Source: Actinotalea caeni (GTDB lineage Bacteria; Actinomycetota; Actinomycetes; Actinomycetales; Beutenbergiaceae). From it: a stretch of DNA of 64,000 nt. The position numbers and the translations under genes were made by a program. This document shows, piece by piece, positions 25,143-34,415 of this stretch (its first letter is position 1; the number at the start of each line of letters is the position of its first letter). The DNA is taken from contig NZ_WNXX01000008.1 of assembly GCF_009733795.1 (NCBI RefSeq), positions 1 through 64,000 on the forward strand, given 5' to 3'. The notes below the pieces were generated by a model that saw only the letters and a list, made by a program, of their open reading frames with translations, did not search any database and had not been told where the DNA came from.

Positions 25143-27038
25143 TCAGCGGGCGGGGAGGAGGCTGCGGGCGAAGAAGTCGGCGAGGTCGGCGCGGGCGGTG
25201 AGCGGGAGGATCGCGGCCACGTACTGGTCGGGGCGGACCACGACGACGGCGCCGTCGCGCGAGATCCCGCGCTCGTCGAAGATGTCGGTCGGGCTCCAGA
25301 CGGTCGGGCCGGCGGCGAAGACCTTCTCCCAGTCGACCAGGCCGAGGGGGCCGGAGACCGGCCGGAACACGGACGGCACGCGGGTCACGTCGACGTCGGC
25401 GAAGCACTGCTGGTAGATCGCCTTGACGTCGAGGACGGCGTCCGGGTCGCCGTCGGGCGGGGTGTGGCGCAGCAGCGGCGAGTCCTCGGCCGTCGCCAGC
25501 CACTCGGCCCAGTCCGCGAGCGCCGACGGCTCGCCCGGGCCGGGCCGGTCGGCGAAGGCGTACACGCGCCACCGACCGTCGGCGCGCGCGTGGTGGCCGA
25601 GGTGGACGACGTTGCCGTCGCACGCGAGCGTGACCGTCGCCGACTTGAACCGCATCCCGATCGGGAAGCCGGTCGCGAGGTGCTGGTGCTCGTCGGTGCC
25701 GGTGATCGCCGATGGCTCGTACCTGGTCATGAAGCCCGACGGGAACTCGGCCGTGGCGAGGTAGTAGCGCGCGAGGTCGTCGGGCGAGGTGATCTCGTGC
25801 GGCTTGCGCGCCATCAGCGAGGACCACTCGCGGTCGAAGTCGATCAGCTGCTGGGCGACCGGCTGCCGCTCGGCCGAGTAGGTCGACAGCAGCGACTCGG
25901 GGCTGCGGCCGCTCACCACCAGCCCGAGCTTCCAGCCGAGGTTGAAGCCGTCCTGCATCGACACGTTCATGCCCTGGCCGGCCTTGGCGCTGTGGGTGTG
26001 GCAGGCGTCGCCGGTGAGGAACACCCGCGGCGTGCGGTCCTCCCCTTCGGGGACGTCGTCGAACTTGTCGGTCACCCGGTGCCCGACCTCGTAGACGCTG
26101 TGCCACGCGACCTCGCGCACCTCGATCGAGTACGGGTGCAGGATCGCGTTGGCGCGCCGCACGATCTCCTCGATCGGGGTCTCGCGCACCTTGTGGTTGT
26201 CGTCGGGCGGCACCTCGCCGAGGTCGATGTACATGCGGCTGAGGTAGCCGCCCTCGCGCGGGATGTGCAGGATGTTCCCGGCGCTGGAGCTGATCGCGCA
26301 CTTGATGCGCCAGTCGGGGAAGTCGGTGTTGACGAGCACGTCCATGACGCCCCACGCGTGCTTGGCGAAGTCGCCGACGTGCTTGCGGCCGATCGCGTCG
26401 CGCACGCGGCTGCGGGCGCCGTCGCACCCGGCGACGTACCGGGCCCGCACGGTCCGGGTCTCGCCGGCGCGCGGCCCGGTCGTGTGCCGCACCGTCACCT
26501 CGACGGGGTGGCTGCCGTCGTCGTGCACGCGCAGCCCGAGGAACTCGATGCCGTAGTCGGGCACGATCCGCCCCGGGCCGGTCGCGGCGGCCTCGGCGAA
26601 GTAGTCGAGCACGCGCGCCTGGTTGACGATGAGGTGCGGGAACTCGCTGATCTTGTAGCCGTAGTCCTCGGTGCGGGAGGTCCGCACGATCCGGCTCGGG
26701 TCGTCGAGGTCGGGACCCCAGAAGTTCATCCAGCCGATGTTGTAGGCCTCGGCGATGATTCGCTCGGCGAAGCCGAACGCCTGGAACGTCTCGACGCTGC
26801 GGGGCTGGATGCCGTCCGCCTGGCCGAGGCGCAGCCGACCCTCGCGGCGCTCGATGACGCGTGTGACGACGTCGGGGAACTGCGACATCTGGGCGGCGAG
26901 CAGCATGCCGGCCGGGCCGGAGCCGACGACGAGCACGTCGACCTCGTCGGGCAGCTCGGCGGGGCGGTCGACGCCGGTGCCCGCCGCGGGCAGCACGCGG
27001 GGGTCGCCGGAGACGTAGCCGTGGTGGTGGAACTGCAT
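25143..27038 (-). CDS. FAD aromatic hydroxylase, 3-hydroxybenzoate 4-monooxygenase (MobA) type
   Basis: A 631-residue flavoprotein monooxygenase. The dinucleotide fold VLVVGSGPAGMLLAAQ (about residue 35), FLTGDACHTHSAKAGQGMNVSMQD (FAD ribityl contact, about 340-365) and a C-terminal thioredoxin-like phenol-hydroxylase domain ending VVVVRPDQYVAAILPL are all present. It resembles 3-hydroxybenzoate 4-hydroxylase closely along its length. In this cluster the ring-cleavage enzyme takes homoprotocatechuate, so the natural substrate may be 3- or 4-hydroxyphenylacetate. It would replace the HpaBC hydroxylase usual in this pathway. It follows the MHS transporter on the minus strand. Confidence 0.85.
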   Translation of the reverse strand: MQFHHHGYVSGDPRVLPAAGTGVDRPAELPDEVDVLVVGSGPAGMLLAAQMSQFPDVVTRVIERREGRLRLGQADGIQPRSVETFQAFGFAERIIAEAYNIGWMNFWGPDLDDPSRIVRTSRTEDYGYKISEFPHLIVNQARVLDYFAEAAATGPGRIVPDYGIEFLGLRVHDDGSHPVEVTVRHTTGPRAGETRTVRARYVAGCDGARSRVRDAIGRKHVGDFAKHAWGVMDVLVNTDFPDWRIKCAISSSAGNILHIPREGGYLSRMYIDLGEVPPDDNHKVRETPIEEIVRRANAILHPYSIEVREVAWHSVYEVGHRVTDKFDDVPEGEDRTPRVFLTGDACHTHSAKAGQGMNVSMQDGFNLGWKLGLVVSGRSPESLLSTYSAERQPVAQQLIDFDREWSSLMARKPHEITSPDDLARYYLATAEFPSGFMTRYEPSAITGTDEHQHLATGFPIGMRFKSATVTLACDGNVVHLGHHARADGRWRVYAFADRPGPGEPSALADWAEWLATAEDSPLLRHTPPDGDPDAVLDVKAIYQQCFADVDVTRVPSVFRPVSGPLGLVDWEKVFAAGPTVWSPTDIFDERGISRDGAVVVVRPDQYVAAILPLTARADLADFFARSLLPAR

Positions 27039-27093
27039 CAGCGCTCCTTCGCCTCGGGCACGGCGCCTGCCGTGCGGTGATGGGCTCGCGCGC

Positions 27094-28464
27094 TCATGCG
27101 CGGCTCGCCCCCACGACGGGGCTCGCGGCCTGCTCGGCCTCGTGGTCCGGACCCAGCGGGATGCCGGTGCGGTCGCGGATCAGCAGCGTCGCCGCGAGCC
27201 CGACGGCGGTCATCGCCATGAGGTAGACGGTCACCGCGTTCGTCGAGCCGGTCGCCTCCAGCAGCGCCTGCGCGATCGTGCTCGCGAACGCACCGCCCGC
27301 GATCGAGCCGATCGCGTAGGCGATCGAGACGCCGGAGAAGCGGATCGACGCCGGGAACAGCTCGGCGTAAAAGGCCGACACCGGCCCGTAGGTGAACCCG
27401 AGCCCGACGCTGAGCAGCGCGAACGCGGCGAACACCGCGGTGACCGAGCCGAGGTGGATGAGCGGGAACAGCGCGAGCACGCCGGCGGCCTGCAGCACCC
27501 ACCCGAGCACGAAGGTGTTCCGGCGGCCGAGGTGGTCGCTGGCCCAGCCGGCGACCAGCGTCGAGACCAGCCACACGAGCGCGCCGCCCACGACGGCCCA
27601 CAGCACGTCGCTGCGCGGCAGCCCGAGCGGGCCGTCCGGGTTGATCGTGTAGCTCTGCAGGAACGGCCCGGTCGTCATGTAGCCGACCGCGTTGTTGCCG
27701 GCGAACACGAGCGCCGCGAGCAGCACCAGCGGGGTGTGGGCGCGGAACAGTCGGGCGATCGGCGTCCGCGTCTGCACCGCGCGCTGCGCGATCTCGGTGA
27801 ACACCGGACTCTCCTCGACCTTGCGGCGCACGTAGTAGCCGACACCGATGAGGACGACGGAGAGCAGGAACGGCACCCGCCACCCCCAGGCGAGGAAGGC
27901 GTCCCCCGGGGCGACCTGACTCATGATCGCCATCGCGCCCGCCGCGCCGATGAGGCCGAGCGGGACGCCGATCTGCGGCCCGGCGCCGTACAGGCCGCGC
28001 TTGCGCACGGGCGCGTGCTCGCAGGCCATCAGGGCGGCGCCGCCCCACTCGCCGCCGGCCGAGATGCCCTGCAGCACCCGCAGGAGCAGCAGCAGCGCGG
28101 GCGCGAGCGCCCCGACCGCCTGGTAGGTCGGCAGCACGCCGACGAGCGCGGTCGCCACGCCCATGAGGACGAGCGTGCCGACCAGCACGACGCGGCGGCC
28201 GTAGCGGTCGCCGAGATGCCCGGCGATGAACGCACCGAACGGTCGGAACAGGAAGCTGATGCCGACGGTGAGGAACGCGGCGATCGTGGCGCCGGCGCCG
28301 CTGAGGCCCTCGAAGAACAGGGTCGGCAGCACGAGCGCGGCCGCCGAGGAGTAGATGAAGAAGTCGTACCACTCGACCGTGGTGCCGACGATCGTGGCGG
28401 CGACGACGCGGCGCCGCTCCCGCAGGGTGATGCCACCGCTCGGGGTGGCCGCCGAGGTCTCCAT
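27094..28464 (-). CDS. MFS aromatic-acid transporter, MHS family
   Basis: A 456-residue major-facilitator protein with 12 predicted segments. The MHS features are GTTVEWYDFFIYSSAAALVLP near the start, the loop 2-3 GHLGDRYGRR and the RRKVEESPVFTEI segment after helix 6. MHS proteins import organic acids with protons. Divergent from the FAH-RraA gene and followed by the hydroxylase, it most likely imports the aromatic substrate. Confidence 0.88.
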   Translation of the reverse strand: METSAATPSGGITLRERRRVVAATIVGTTVEWYDFFIYSSAAALVLPTLFFEGLSGAGATIAAFLTVGISFLFRPFGAFIAGHLGDRYGRRVVLVGTLVLMGVATALVGVLPTYQAVGALAPALLLLLRVLQGISAGGEWGGAALMACEHAPVRKRGLYGAGPQIGVPLGLIGAAGAMAIMSQVAPGDAFLAWGWRVPFLLSVVLIGVGYYVRRKVEESPVFTEIAQRAVQTRTPIARLFRAHTPLVLLAALVFAGNNAVGYMTTGPFLQSYTINPDGPLGLPRSDVLWAVVGGALVWLVSTLVAGWASDHLGRRNTFVLGWVLQAAGVLALFPLIHLGSVTAVFAAFALLSVGLGFTYGPVSAFYAELFPASIRFSGVSIAYAIGSIAGGAFASTIAQALLEATGSTNAVTVYLMAMTAVGLAATLLIRDRTGIPLGPDHEAEQAASPVVGASRA

Positions 28465-28548
28465 GAGAGCTCCCGCTGGGTGTCGTGACGTCGGTGTCTG
28501 GCGACGGGGGTGACGTCTCTGTCGTGGTAGCGGGCACCGGCAGCACCG

Positions 28549-28577
28549 TTGCCCCTCGGATCGTCATCGTATACGAT
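28549..28577 (+). promoter_or_regulatory. Promoter with perfect GTATAC palindrome
   Basis: TTGCCC (28549-28554), 17 bases, and TACGAT (28572-28577) make a plausible promoter. The perfect 12-bp palindrome ATCGTATACGAT (28566-28577) covers the -10; GTATAC-core sites are typical of GntR-family (FCD) regulators. The gntR gene two places downstream is the obvious candidate, and the site could control the divergent MHS gene as well. Confidence 0.6.
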
Positions 28578-28607
28578 TTCGGATACATGACAAGGGCGAG
28601 GGAGCTC

Positions 28608-30092
28608 ATGACGACACCACCGGTGCCCCCGGCGCACGTGACCGACGACCGCTTCGCCGCGCTCCCGTGCCGCCCGGGCAAGATCGTCGCCGTCCACCTC
28701 TCGTACGCCTCCCGCGCCGAGCAGCGCGGCCGCCGACCGGCCCACCCGTCGTACTTCCTCAAGCCGTCGAGCTCCGTCGCCGCCTCGGGCGGCACGGTCG
28801 AACGTCCGGCGGGCACCGAGCTGCTCGCCTTCGAGGGCGAGATCGCGCTCGTCATCGGCACCGAGGCGCGGCGCGTGCCGCTCGCCGAGGCCTGGCGCCA
28901 CGTCGGCTGGGTCACGGCCGCCAACGACCTCGGCGTGTACGACCTGCGCGCGAACGACAAGGGCTCGAACGTCCGCTCCAAGGGCGGCGACGGCTTCACC
29001 CCGATCGGGCCGTCGCTGCTGGACGCGGCCGCCCTCGACCCGGCGGCGCTGCGGGTTCGCACCTGGGTGAACGGCCGGCTCGTGCAGGACGACACGACCG
29101 CCGGTCTGCTGTTCCCGCTCGCGCAGGTCGTCGCCGACCTCTCGCAGCACATGACGCTCGAGGTGGGCGACGTCGTGCTGACCGGGACCCCCGCCGGGTC
29201 GAGCGTCGTCGGCCCGGGCGACGTCGTCGAGGTCGAGGTCGACTCCCCCGCCGCCGGCGTCGCGACCGGCCGGCTGGTCACGACCGTCACCGCGGGCAGC
29301 ACGCCCTTCGACCCCGCCCTCGGGTCGACGCCCGCGGTCGACGACCGGCAGCGCGAGGAGGCCTGGGGCTCGCGCGAGGCGGCCGGGCTGCCCGCGCCTG
29401 GCCTGGACCCGGCGCTGCGCGCCAAGCTCGAGGCCGCTCCCACCGCAGGCCTCTCGGCGCAGCTGCGCAAGCGCGGCCTCGACAACGTCGTGCTCGACGG
29501 CGTGGCACCCCTGCGCCCCGGCGCCCGCCTCGTCGGCACGGCCCGCACGCTGCGGTTCGTCCCGAACCGCGAGGACCTGTTCGCCTCCCACGGCGGCGGC
29601 TACAACGCCCAGAAGCGCTGCTTCGACGCCGTCGGCGAGGGCGAGGTGATCGTCATCGAGGCGCGCGGCGAGACCGGGTCGGGCACGCTCGGCGACGTCC
29701 TCGCGCTGCGCGCCCGCGCCCGCGGCGCGGCCGGCGTCGTCACCGACGGCGGCGTGCGCGACTCCGAGGCGGTCGCCGGCATCCTGCCGGTGTTCGCGGC
29801 CGGCCGGCACCCCGCCGTCCTCGGCCGCCGCCACGTGCCGTGGGACACCGACGTCACGATCTCCTGCGGCGGCGCGACCGTGCAGCCGGGCGACATCCTC
29901 GTCGGCGACGACGACGGCGTCGTCGTCGTCCCGCCGTCGCTCGCCGAGGAGGTGGCCGACGCTGCGCTCGCGCAGGAGGAGGAGGACGCCTGGATCGCCG
30001 AGCAGGTGGCCGCCGGGGCCCCGGTCGACGGGCTGTTCCCGATGAACGCGCAGTGGCGGGCCCGCTTCGAGCAGCAGCGGGGACGGCCGTGA
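28608..30092 (+). CDS. FAH-RraA fusion enzyme of homoprotocatechuate catabolism
   Basis: A 494-residue two-domain protein. Residues about 10-230 form a fumarylacetoacetate-hydrolase domain (ELLAFEGEIALVIG, TAANDLGVYDLR, DVVLTGTPAGSS) as in HpaG. Residues about 265-470 form an RraA-like domain (GARLVGTARTLRFVPN, GDVLALRARARGAAGVVTDGGVRDSEAV). E. coli HpaG carries two FAH domains for decarboxylation and isomerisation of the ring-cleavage product; here the second is replaced by RraA, a fold that includes oxaloacetate decarboxylases and pyruvate aldolases. ATG at 28608 has a GAGGGAG stretch just upstream; ATG at 28587 is possible. Coupled to gntR by GTGA. Confidence 0.82.
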   Translation: MTTPPVPPAHVTDDRFAALPCRPGKIVAVHLSYASRAEQRGRRPAHPSYFLKPSSSVAASGGTVERPAGTELLAFEGEIALVIGTEARRVPLAEAWRHVGWVTAANDLGVYDLRANDKGSNVRSKGGDGFTPIGPSLLDAAALDPAALRVRTWVNGRLVQDDTTAGLLFPLAQVVADLSQHMTLEVGDVVLTGTPAGSSVVGPGDVVEVEVDSPAAGVATGRLVTTVTAGSTPFDPALGSTPAVDDRQREEAWGSREAAGLPAPGLDPALRAKLEAAPTAGLSAQLRKRGLDNVVLDGVAPLRPGARLVGTARTLRFVPNREDLFASHGGGYNAQKRCFDAVGEGEVIVIEARGETGSGTLGDVLALRARARGAAGVVTDGGVRDSEAVAGILPVFAAGRHPAVLGRRHVPWDTDVTISCGGATVQPGDILVGDDDGVVVVPPSLAEEVADAALAQEEEDAWIAEQVAAGAPVDGLFPMNAQWRARFEQQRGRP

Positions 30093-30790
30093 CAGAGACC
30101 GACAGCCGGCTGGCGCTCAGCAAGTCGCAGCGGGCCTACCGGTGGATCAAGGAGCGCATCGCGTCGCAGCAGTTCACGCCCGGCTACCGGCTCGTGCTCG
30201 GCACGATCGCGGCCGAGCTGCAGATGAGCGTGGTGCCGGTGCGCGAGGCGATCCGCCAGCTCGAGGCCGAGGGCCTGGTGACGTTCGAGCGCAACGTGGG
30301 CGCCCACGTGTCGATGGTCGACGAGCGCCGCTACAGCGCGAGCATGCAGGCGCTCAGCCTTGTCGAGGCCGCCGCGGTCGCGCTCGCCGCACCCGAGCTG
30401 AGCGCGGCCGACCTGCGCCGCGCGCGCGAGATCAACCAGCACATGCGCGACGGCCTCGACCACCCGCGCGGCTTCGACCCGCACGCGTTCACGGTGCTCA
30501 ACCAGGAGTTCCACGCCACGCTCTACCGGGCCTGCCCCAACCCGCGGCTCGTCGAGCTCGTCGACGCCGAGTGGGCACGGCTGGGCAACATGCGCGACTC
30601 GATCTTCGCGTTCGTGCCGGACCGTGCCCGGGAGTCGGTGACCGAGCACGACGCGATCGTCGACCTGATCGAGCGCGGTGCGCCGGTCACCGAGATCGAG
30701 CAGCAGATGCGCCGCCACCGCGCCGGCACCCTGCAGGCGTTCCTCAGCACCACCCACCCCGACCAGACCGTCACGCTGCCCGAGCTGTGA
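30089..30790 (+). CDS. GntR-family (FCD) regulator of the aromatic cluster
   Basis: A 233-residue regulator with an N-terminal winged helix (QRAYRWIKERIASQQFTPGYRLVLGTIAAELQMSVVPVREAIRQLEAEGLV, residues 13-62) and a C-terminal FCD effector domain with candidate metal His residues (NQEFHATLYRACPN, TEHDAIVDLIERG, MRRHRAGT). The GTG overlaps the FAH-RraA stop. It probably binds the GTATAC palindrome and responds to an aromatic pathway acid. Confidence 0.9.
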   Translation: MTETDSRLALSKSQRAYRWIKERIASQQFTPGYRLVLGTIAAELQMSVVPVREAIRQLEAEGLVTFERNVGAHVSMVDERRYSASMQALSLVEAAAVALAAPELSAADLRRAREINQHMRDGLDHPRGFDPHAFTVLNQEFHATLYRACPNPRLVELVDAEWARLGNMRDSIFAFVPDRARESVTEHDAIVDLIERGAPVTEIEQQMRRHRAGTLQAFLSTTHPDQTVTLPEL

Positions 30791-30813
30791 GCGCAGCCGA
30801 AGGAGGCACCCGC

Positions 30814-32373
30814 ATGAGCACCGCCAGCGAGTACCCGGCCCGGCACGTCCCCGCGGACCTGCCGACCCGGATCCAGCACTACGTCGACGGCGAGACCGTC
30901 GACTCCCTCGACGGCGCCACCTTCGACGTGCTCGACCCGGTCAGCAACACGACCTACGTGCAGTGCGCGGCTGGCGGTGCGGCCGACGTCGACAGGGCGG
31001 TGCAGGCCGCGCGGCGCGCCTTCCACGAGGGCCCGTGGCCCCGGATGCTGCCGCGTGAGCGGTCGCGGATCCTGCACCGGGTCGCCGACATCGTCGAGTC
31101 CCGCGACGCGCGGCTGGCGGAGCTGGAGTCGTTCGACTCGGGGCTGCCGATCACGCAGGCGCTGGGGCAGGCGCGGCGGGCGGCCGAGAACTTCCGGTTC
31201 TTCGCCGACCTGATCGTGGCGCAGGCGGACGACGCCTTCAAGGTGCCGGGCCGGCAGATCAACTACGTCAACCGCAAGCCGATCGGCGTCGCCGGGCTGA
31301 TCACACCCTGGAACACGCCGTTCATGCTGGAGTCCTGGAAGCTGGCGCCCGCGCTGACCACCGGCAACACCGTGGTGCTCAAGCCGGCCGAGTTCACGCC
31401 GCTGTCGGCCTCGCTGTGGGCGGGCATCTTTGAGGAGGCCGGGCTGCCGCAGGGCGTGTTCAACCTCGTGCACGGCCTCGGCGAGGACGCCGGCGACGCC
31501 CTGGTCAAGCACCCGGACGTGCCGCTGATCTCGTTCACGGGCGAGAGCCGCACCGGGCAGATCATCTTCGCCAACGCCGCGCCCCACCTGAAGGGCCTGT
31601 CGATGGAGCTCGGCGGCAAGAGCCCGGCGGTCGTGTTCGCCGACGCCGACCTGGACGCCGCGATCGACGCGACGATCTTCGGGGTGTTCTCGCTCAACGG
31701 CGAGCGCTGCACCGCGGGGTCGCGGATCCTCGTGCAGCGCGAGATCTACGACACCTTCGTCGAGCGCTACGCCGCGCAGGCCGCGCGCGTGCGCGTGGGG
31801 CTGCCGCACGAGAAGGAGACCGAGGTCGGCGCGCTCGTGCACCCCGAGCACTTTCAGAAGGTGATGAGCTACATCGAGATCGGGCGGTCCGAGGGCCGGC
31901 TGGTCGCCGGCGGCGGCCGCCCGGAGGCGTTCCCGACCGGCAACTTCGTCGCGCCGACGGTGTTCGCGGACGTGCCGCCGACGGCGCGGATCTTCCAGGA
32001 GGAGATCTTCGGCCCGGTCGTGGCGATCACGCCGTTCGCCGACGACGCGGAGGCGCTCGCGCTCGCCAACGACACCAGGTACGGGCTCGCGGCGTACGTG
32101 TGGACGAACGACCTCAAGCGCGCCCACAACTTCTCGCAGGCGATCGACGCCGGCATGGTCTGGCTCAACAGCAACAACGTGCGCGACCTGCGCACCCCGT
32201 TCGGCGGCGTCAAGGCCTCCGGGCTCGGTCACGAGGGCGGCTACCGCTCGATCGACTTCTACACCCACCAGCAGGCGGTGCACGTCACGCTGGGCAAGGT
32301 CCACAACCCCACCTTCGGCAGGTCGGAGCAGGGCTCCGACGCCGTCGCACCGGCGGGGCCCGTCACCCGCTGA
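30814..32373 (+). CDS. hpaE: 5-carboxymethyl-2-hydroxymuconate semialdehyde dehydrogenase
   Basis: A 519-residue aldehyde dehydrogenase that oxidises the homoprotocatechuate ring-cleavage product with NAD. Motifs: PWNTPFMLESWKLAPAL, ELGGKSPAVVF (general-base Glu) and NGERCTAGSR (catalytic Cys). AAGGAGG sits seven bases before the ATG, one of the strongest ribosome sites here. Its place directly before the extradiol dioxygenase gene supports the specific assignment. Confidence 0.88.
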   Translation: MSTASEYPARHVPADLPTRIQHYVDGETVDSLDGATFDVLDPVSNTTYVQCAAGGAADVDRAVQAARRAFHEGPWPRMLPRERSRILHRVADIVESRDARLAELESFDSGLPITQALGQARRAAENFRFFADLIVAQADDAFKVPGRQINYVNRKPIGVAGLITPWNTPFMLESWKLAPALTTGNTVVLKPAEFTPLSASLWAGIFEEAGLPQGVFNLVHGLGEDAGDALVKHPDVPLISFTGESRTGQIIFANAAPHLKGLSMELGGKSPAVVFADADLDAAIDATIFGVFSLNGERCTAGSRILVQREIYDTFVERYAAQAARVRVGLPHEKETEVGALVHPEHFQKVMSYIEIGRSEGRLVAGGGRPEAFPTGNFVAPTVFADVPPTARIFQEEIFGPVVAITPFADDAEALALANDTRYGLAAYVWTNDLKRAHNFSQAIDAGMVWLNSNNVRDLRTPFGGVKASGLGHEGGYRSIDFYTHQQAVHVTLGKVHNPTFGRSEQGSDAVAPAGPVTR

Positions 32374-32408
32374 GCCGCCGTCGTCGTCGACACGCAAGGA
32401 CGCCTGAC

Positions 32409-33569
32409 ATGACCACGCACGACAAGACCATGACCTCCTCGGGCTTCTCCGTCTCGCAGGAGGCGCCGATCGTCTGCGCGAACCCGGTGCCGCGACCCTC
32501 GGCGCCGCCGCCCGACATCGTGCGGTGCGCCTCGATGGAGCTCGTGGTGACCGACCTCGCCGCCTCCCGGGCGTTCTACGTCGACGTGCTGGGCCTGGTC
32601 GTCACCGAGGAGGACGAGAGCACCGTCTACCTGCGCTCGCTCGAGGAGTTCATCCACCACAACCTCGTGCTGCGGCAGGGACCGGTCGCGGCGGCGGCCG
32701 CGTTCTCCTACCGGGTGCGCACCCCGGAGGACCTCGACCGGGCGGTCGCCTACTACACCGAGCTCGGCTGCCGGGTCGAGCGGCGGCCGGAGGGCTGGGC
32801 GAAGGGCCTCGGCGACTCGGTGCGGGTCGAGGACCCTCTCGGGTTCCCCTACGAGTTCTTCCACGACGTCGAGCACGTCGAGCGGCTCGCGTGGCGCTAC
32901 GACCTCTACACCCCCGGCGCGCTGGTGCGGCTGGACCACTTCAACCAGGTCACGCCGGACGTGCCGCGCGCGGTGTCGTACATGCAGCACCTGGGGTTCC
33001 GGGTGACCGAGGACATCCAGGACGAGGAGGGCACCGTCTACGCGGCGTGGATGCGCCGCAAGCCGACCGTGCACGACACCGCGATGACCGGCGGCGACGG
33101 GCCGCGCATGCACCACGTCGCGTTCTCGACCCACGAGAAGCACAACATCCTCGCGATCTGCGACAAGCTCGGCGCGCTGCGGCGCTCCGACTGCATCGAG
33201 CGGGGCCCGGGCCGGCACGGCGTCTCCAACGCCTTCTACCTCTACCTGCGCGACCCGGACGGGCACCGCGTGGAGATCTACACGCAGGACTACTACACCG
33301 GCGACCCCGACAACCCGGTGATCACGTGGGACGTCCACGACAACCAGCGCCGCGACTGGTGGGGCAACCCCGTGGTGCCGAGCTGGTACACCGAGGCCTC
33401 GCTCGTGCTCGACCTCGACGGCAACCCGCAGCCGGTGGTCGCGCGCACCGACTCCTCGGAGATGGCGGTGACGATCGGCGCCGACGGGTTCTCCTACACC
33501 CGCCGCGACGACGAGGAGCCGCTGCCCGAGTGGAAGCAGGGCGAGTACAAGCTCGGCCACCAGCTGTGA
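32409..33569 (+). CDS. hpaD: 3,4-dihydroxyphenylacetate (homoprotocatechuate) 2,3-dioxygenase
   Basis: A 386-residue extradiol dioxygenase of the VOC type that opens the ring of homoprotocatechuate. The metal ligands are in their family positions: His177 (RLDHFNQVTPD), His236 (HHVAFSTHEKHN) and Glu289 (RVEIYTQDYYTGDPDNP). The sequence follows the Brevibacterium/Arthrobacter enzymes closely, including IERGPGRHGVSNAFYLY. An extra N-terminus of about 30 residues is present if ATG at 32409 is used; ATG at 32430 is an alternative. Fe(II) or Mn(II) cannot be told from sequence. A small hairpin (33582-33598) follows. Confidence 0.95.
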   Translation: MTTHDKTMTSSGFSVSQEAPIVCANPVPRPSAPPPDIVRCASMELVVTDLAASRAFYVDVLGLVVTEEDESTVYLRSLEEFIHHNLVLRQGPVAAAAAFSYRVRTPEDLDRAVAYYTELGCRVERRPEGWAKGLGDSVRVEDPLGFPYEFFHDVEHVERLAWRYDLYTPGALVRLDHFNQVTPDVPRAVSYMQHLGFRVTEDIQDEEGTVYAAWMRRKPTVHDTAMTGGDGPRMHHVAFSTHEKHNILAICDKLGALRRSDCIERGPGRHGVSNAFYLYLRDPDGHRVEIYTQDYYTGDPDNPVITWDVHDNQRRDWWGNPVVPSWYTEASLVLDLDGNPQPVVARTDSSEMAVTIGADGFSYTRRDDEEPLPEWKQGEYKLGHQL

Positions 33570-33629
33570 CCGGCCCGGCCCCCGCGCCGTTCGCGCGGCC
33601 GTAGGTTGGACATCTCGAGAGGAGGACGG

Positions 33630-34415
33630 ATGCTCCCTGCCGAGACGATCGCGGCGATCGCCGACGAGCTCGCCGAGGCCGACCGCAGCCGGACCGTGGT
33701 GCCCCGCATCACCGCCCGCTACCCGGACGCCGACGTCGAGGACGCCTACCGGATCCAGCGGGTCTGGCGCGACCGGGCGACGGCGGCCGGCCGGCGCCTC
33801 GTCGGCCGCAAGATCGGGCTGACGTCGAAGGCGATGCAGGCGGCGACCGGGATCGACGAGCCGGACTACGGCGTCGTGCTCGACGACACGGTCTGGCCCA
33901 ACGGCGCGACGCTGCCGTTCGACGCGTTCTCCAACGTCCGCATCGAGGTCGAGCTGGCGTTCCTGCTCCGCGAGCCGCTCGAGGGCCCGGGGCGCACGGT
34001 CGCCGACGTGCTGCGCGCGACCGAGTACGTGGTGCCGGCGCTGGAGGTGCTCAACTCCCACATCGAGCTCGAGGGCCGCACGATCGTCGACACGATCGCC
34101 GACAACGCCGCTTACGGCGCGATGGTCACCGGCGGCAACCCAACCCGGCCCGACGCCGTCGACCTGCGCTGGGTGTCAGCGCTGCTGTACCGCAACGAGA
34201 CGATCGAGGAGACCGGGGTGGCCGCGGGCGTGCTCAACCACCCCGCGACCGGGGTGGCGTGGCTCGCCGACAAGCTCGCGCAGCACGGCGACCGGCTGGA
34301 GGCCGGCGAGATCGTGCTCGCGGGCTCGTTCACGCGCCCGGTGTGGGTCTCCCGCGGCGACAGCGTGCTGTGCGACTACGGACCGATGGGGACGATCACG
34401 TGCCGGTTCCAGTGA
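33630..34415 (+). CDS. hpaH: 2-oxo-hept-4-ene-1,7-dioate hydratase
   Basis: A 261-residue hydratase/decarboxylase-family enzyme that adds water to the pathway dienoate before aldol cleavage. Characteristic are [33 protein letters not shown] (metal-binding Glu pair) and [32 protein letters not shown] lies upstream of ATG 33630. Its stop overlaps the aldolase start (GTGA). Confidence 0.92.
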   Translation: MLPAETIAAIADELAEADRSRTVVPRITARYPDADVEDAYRIQRVWRDRATAAGRRLVGRKIGLTSKAMQAATGIDEPDYGVVLDDTVWPNGATLPFDAFSNVRIEVELAFLLREPLEGPGRTVADVLRATEYVVPALEVLNSHIELEGRTIVDTIADNAAYGAMVTGGNPTRPDAVDLRWVSALLYRNETIEETGVAAGVLNHPATGVAWLADKLAQHGDRLEAGEIVLAGSFTRPVWVSRGDSVLCDYGPMGTITCRFQ

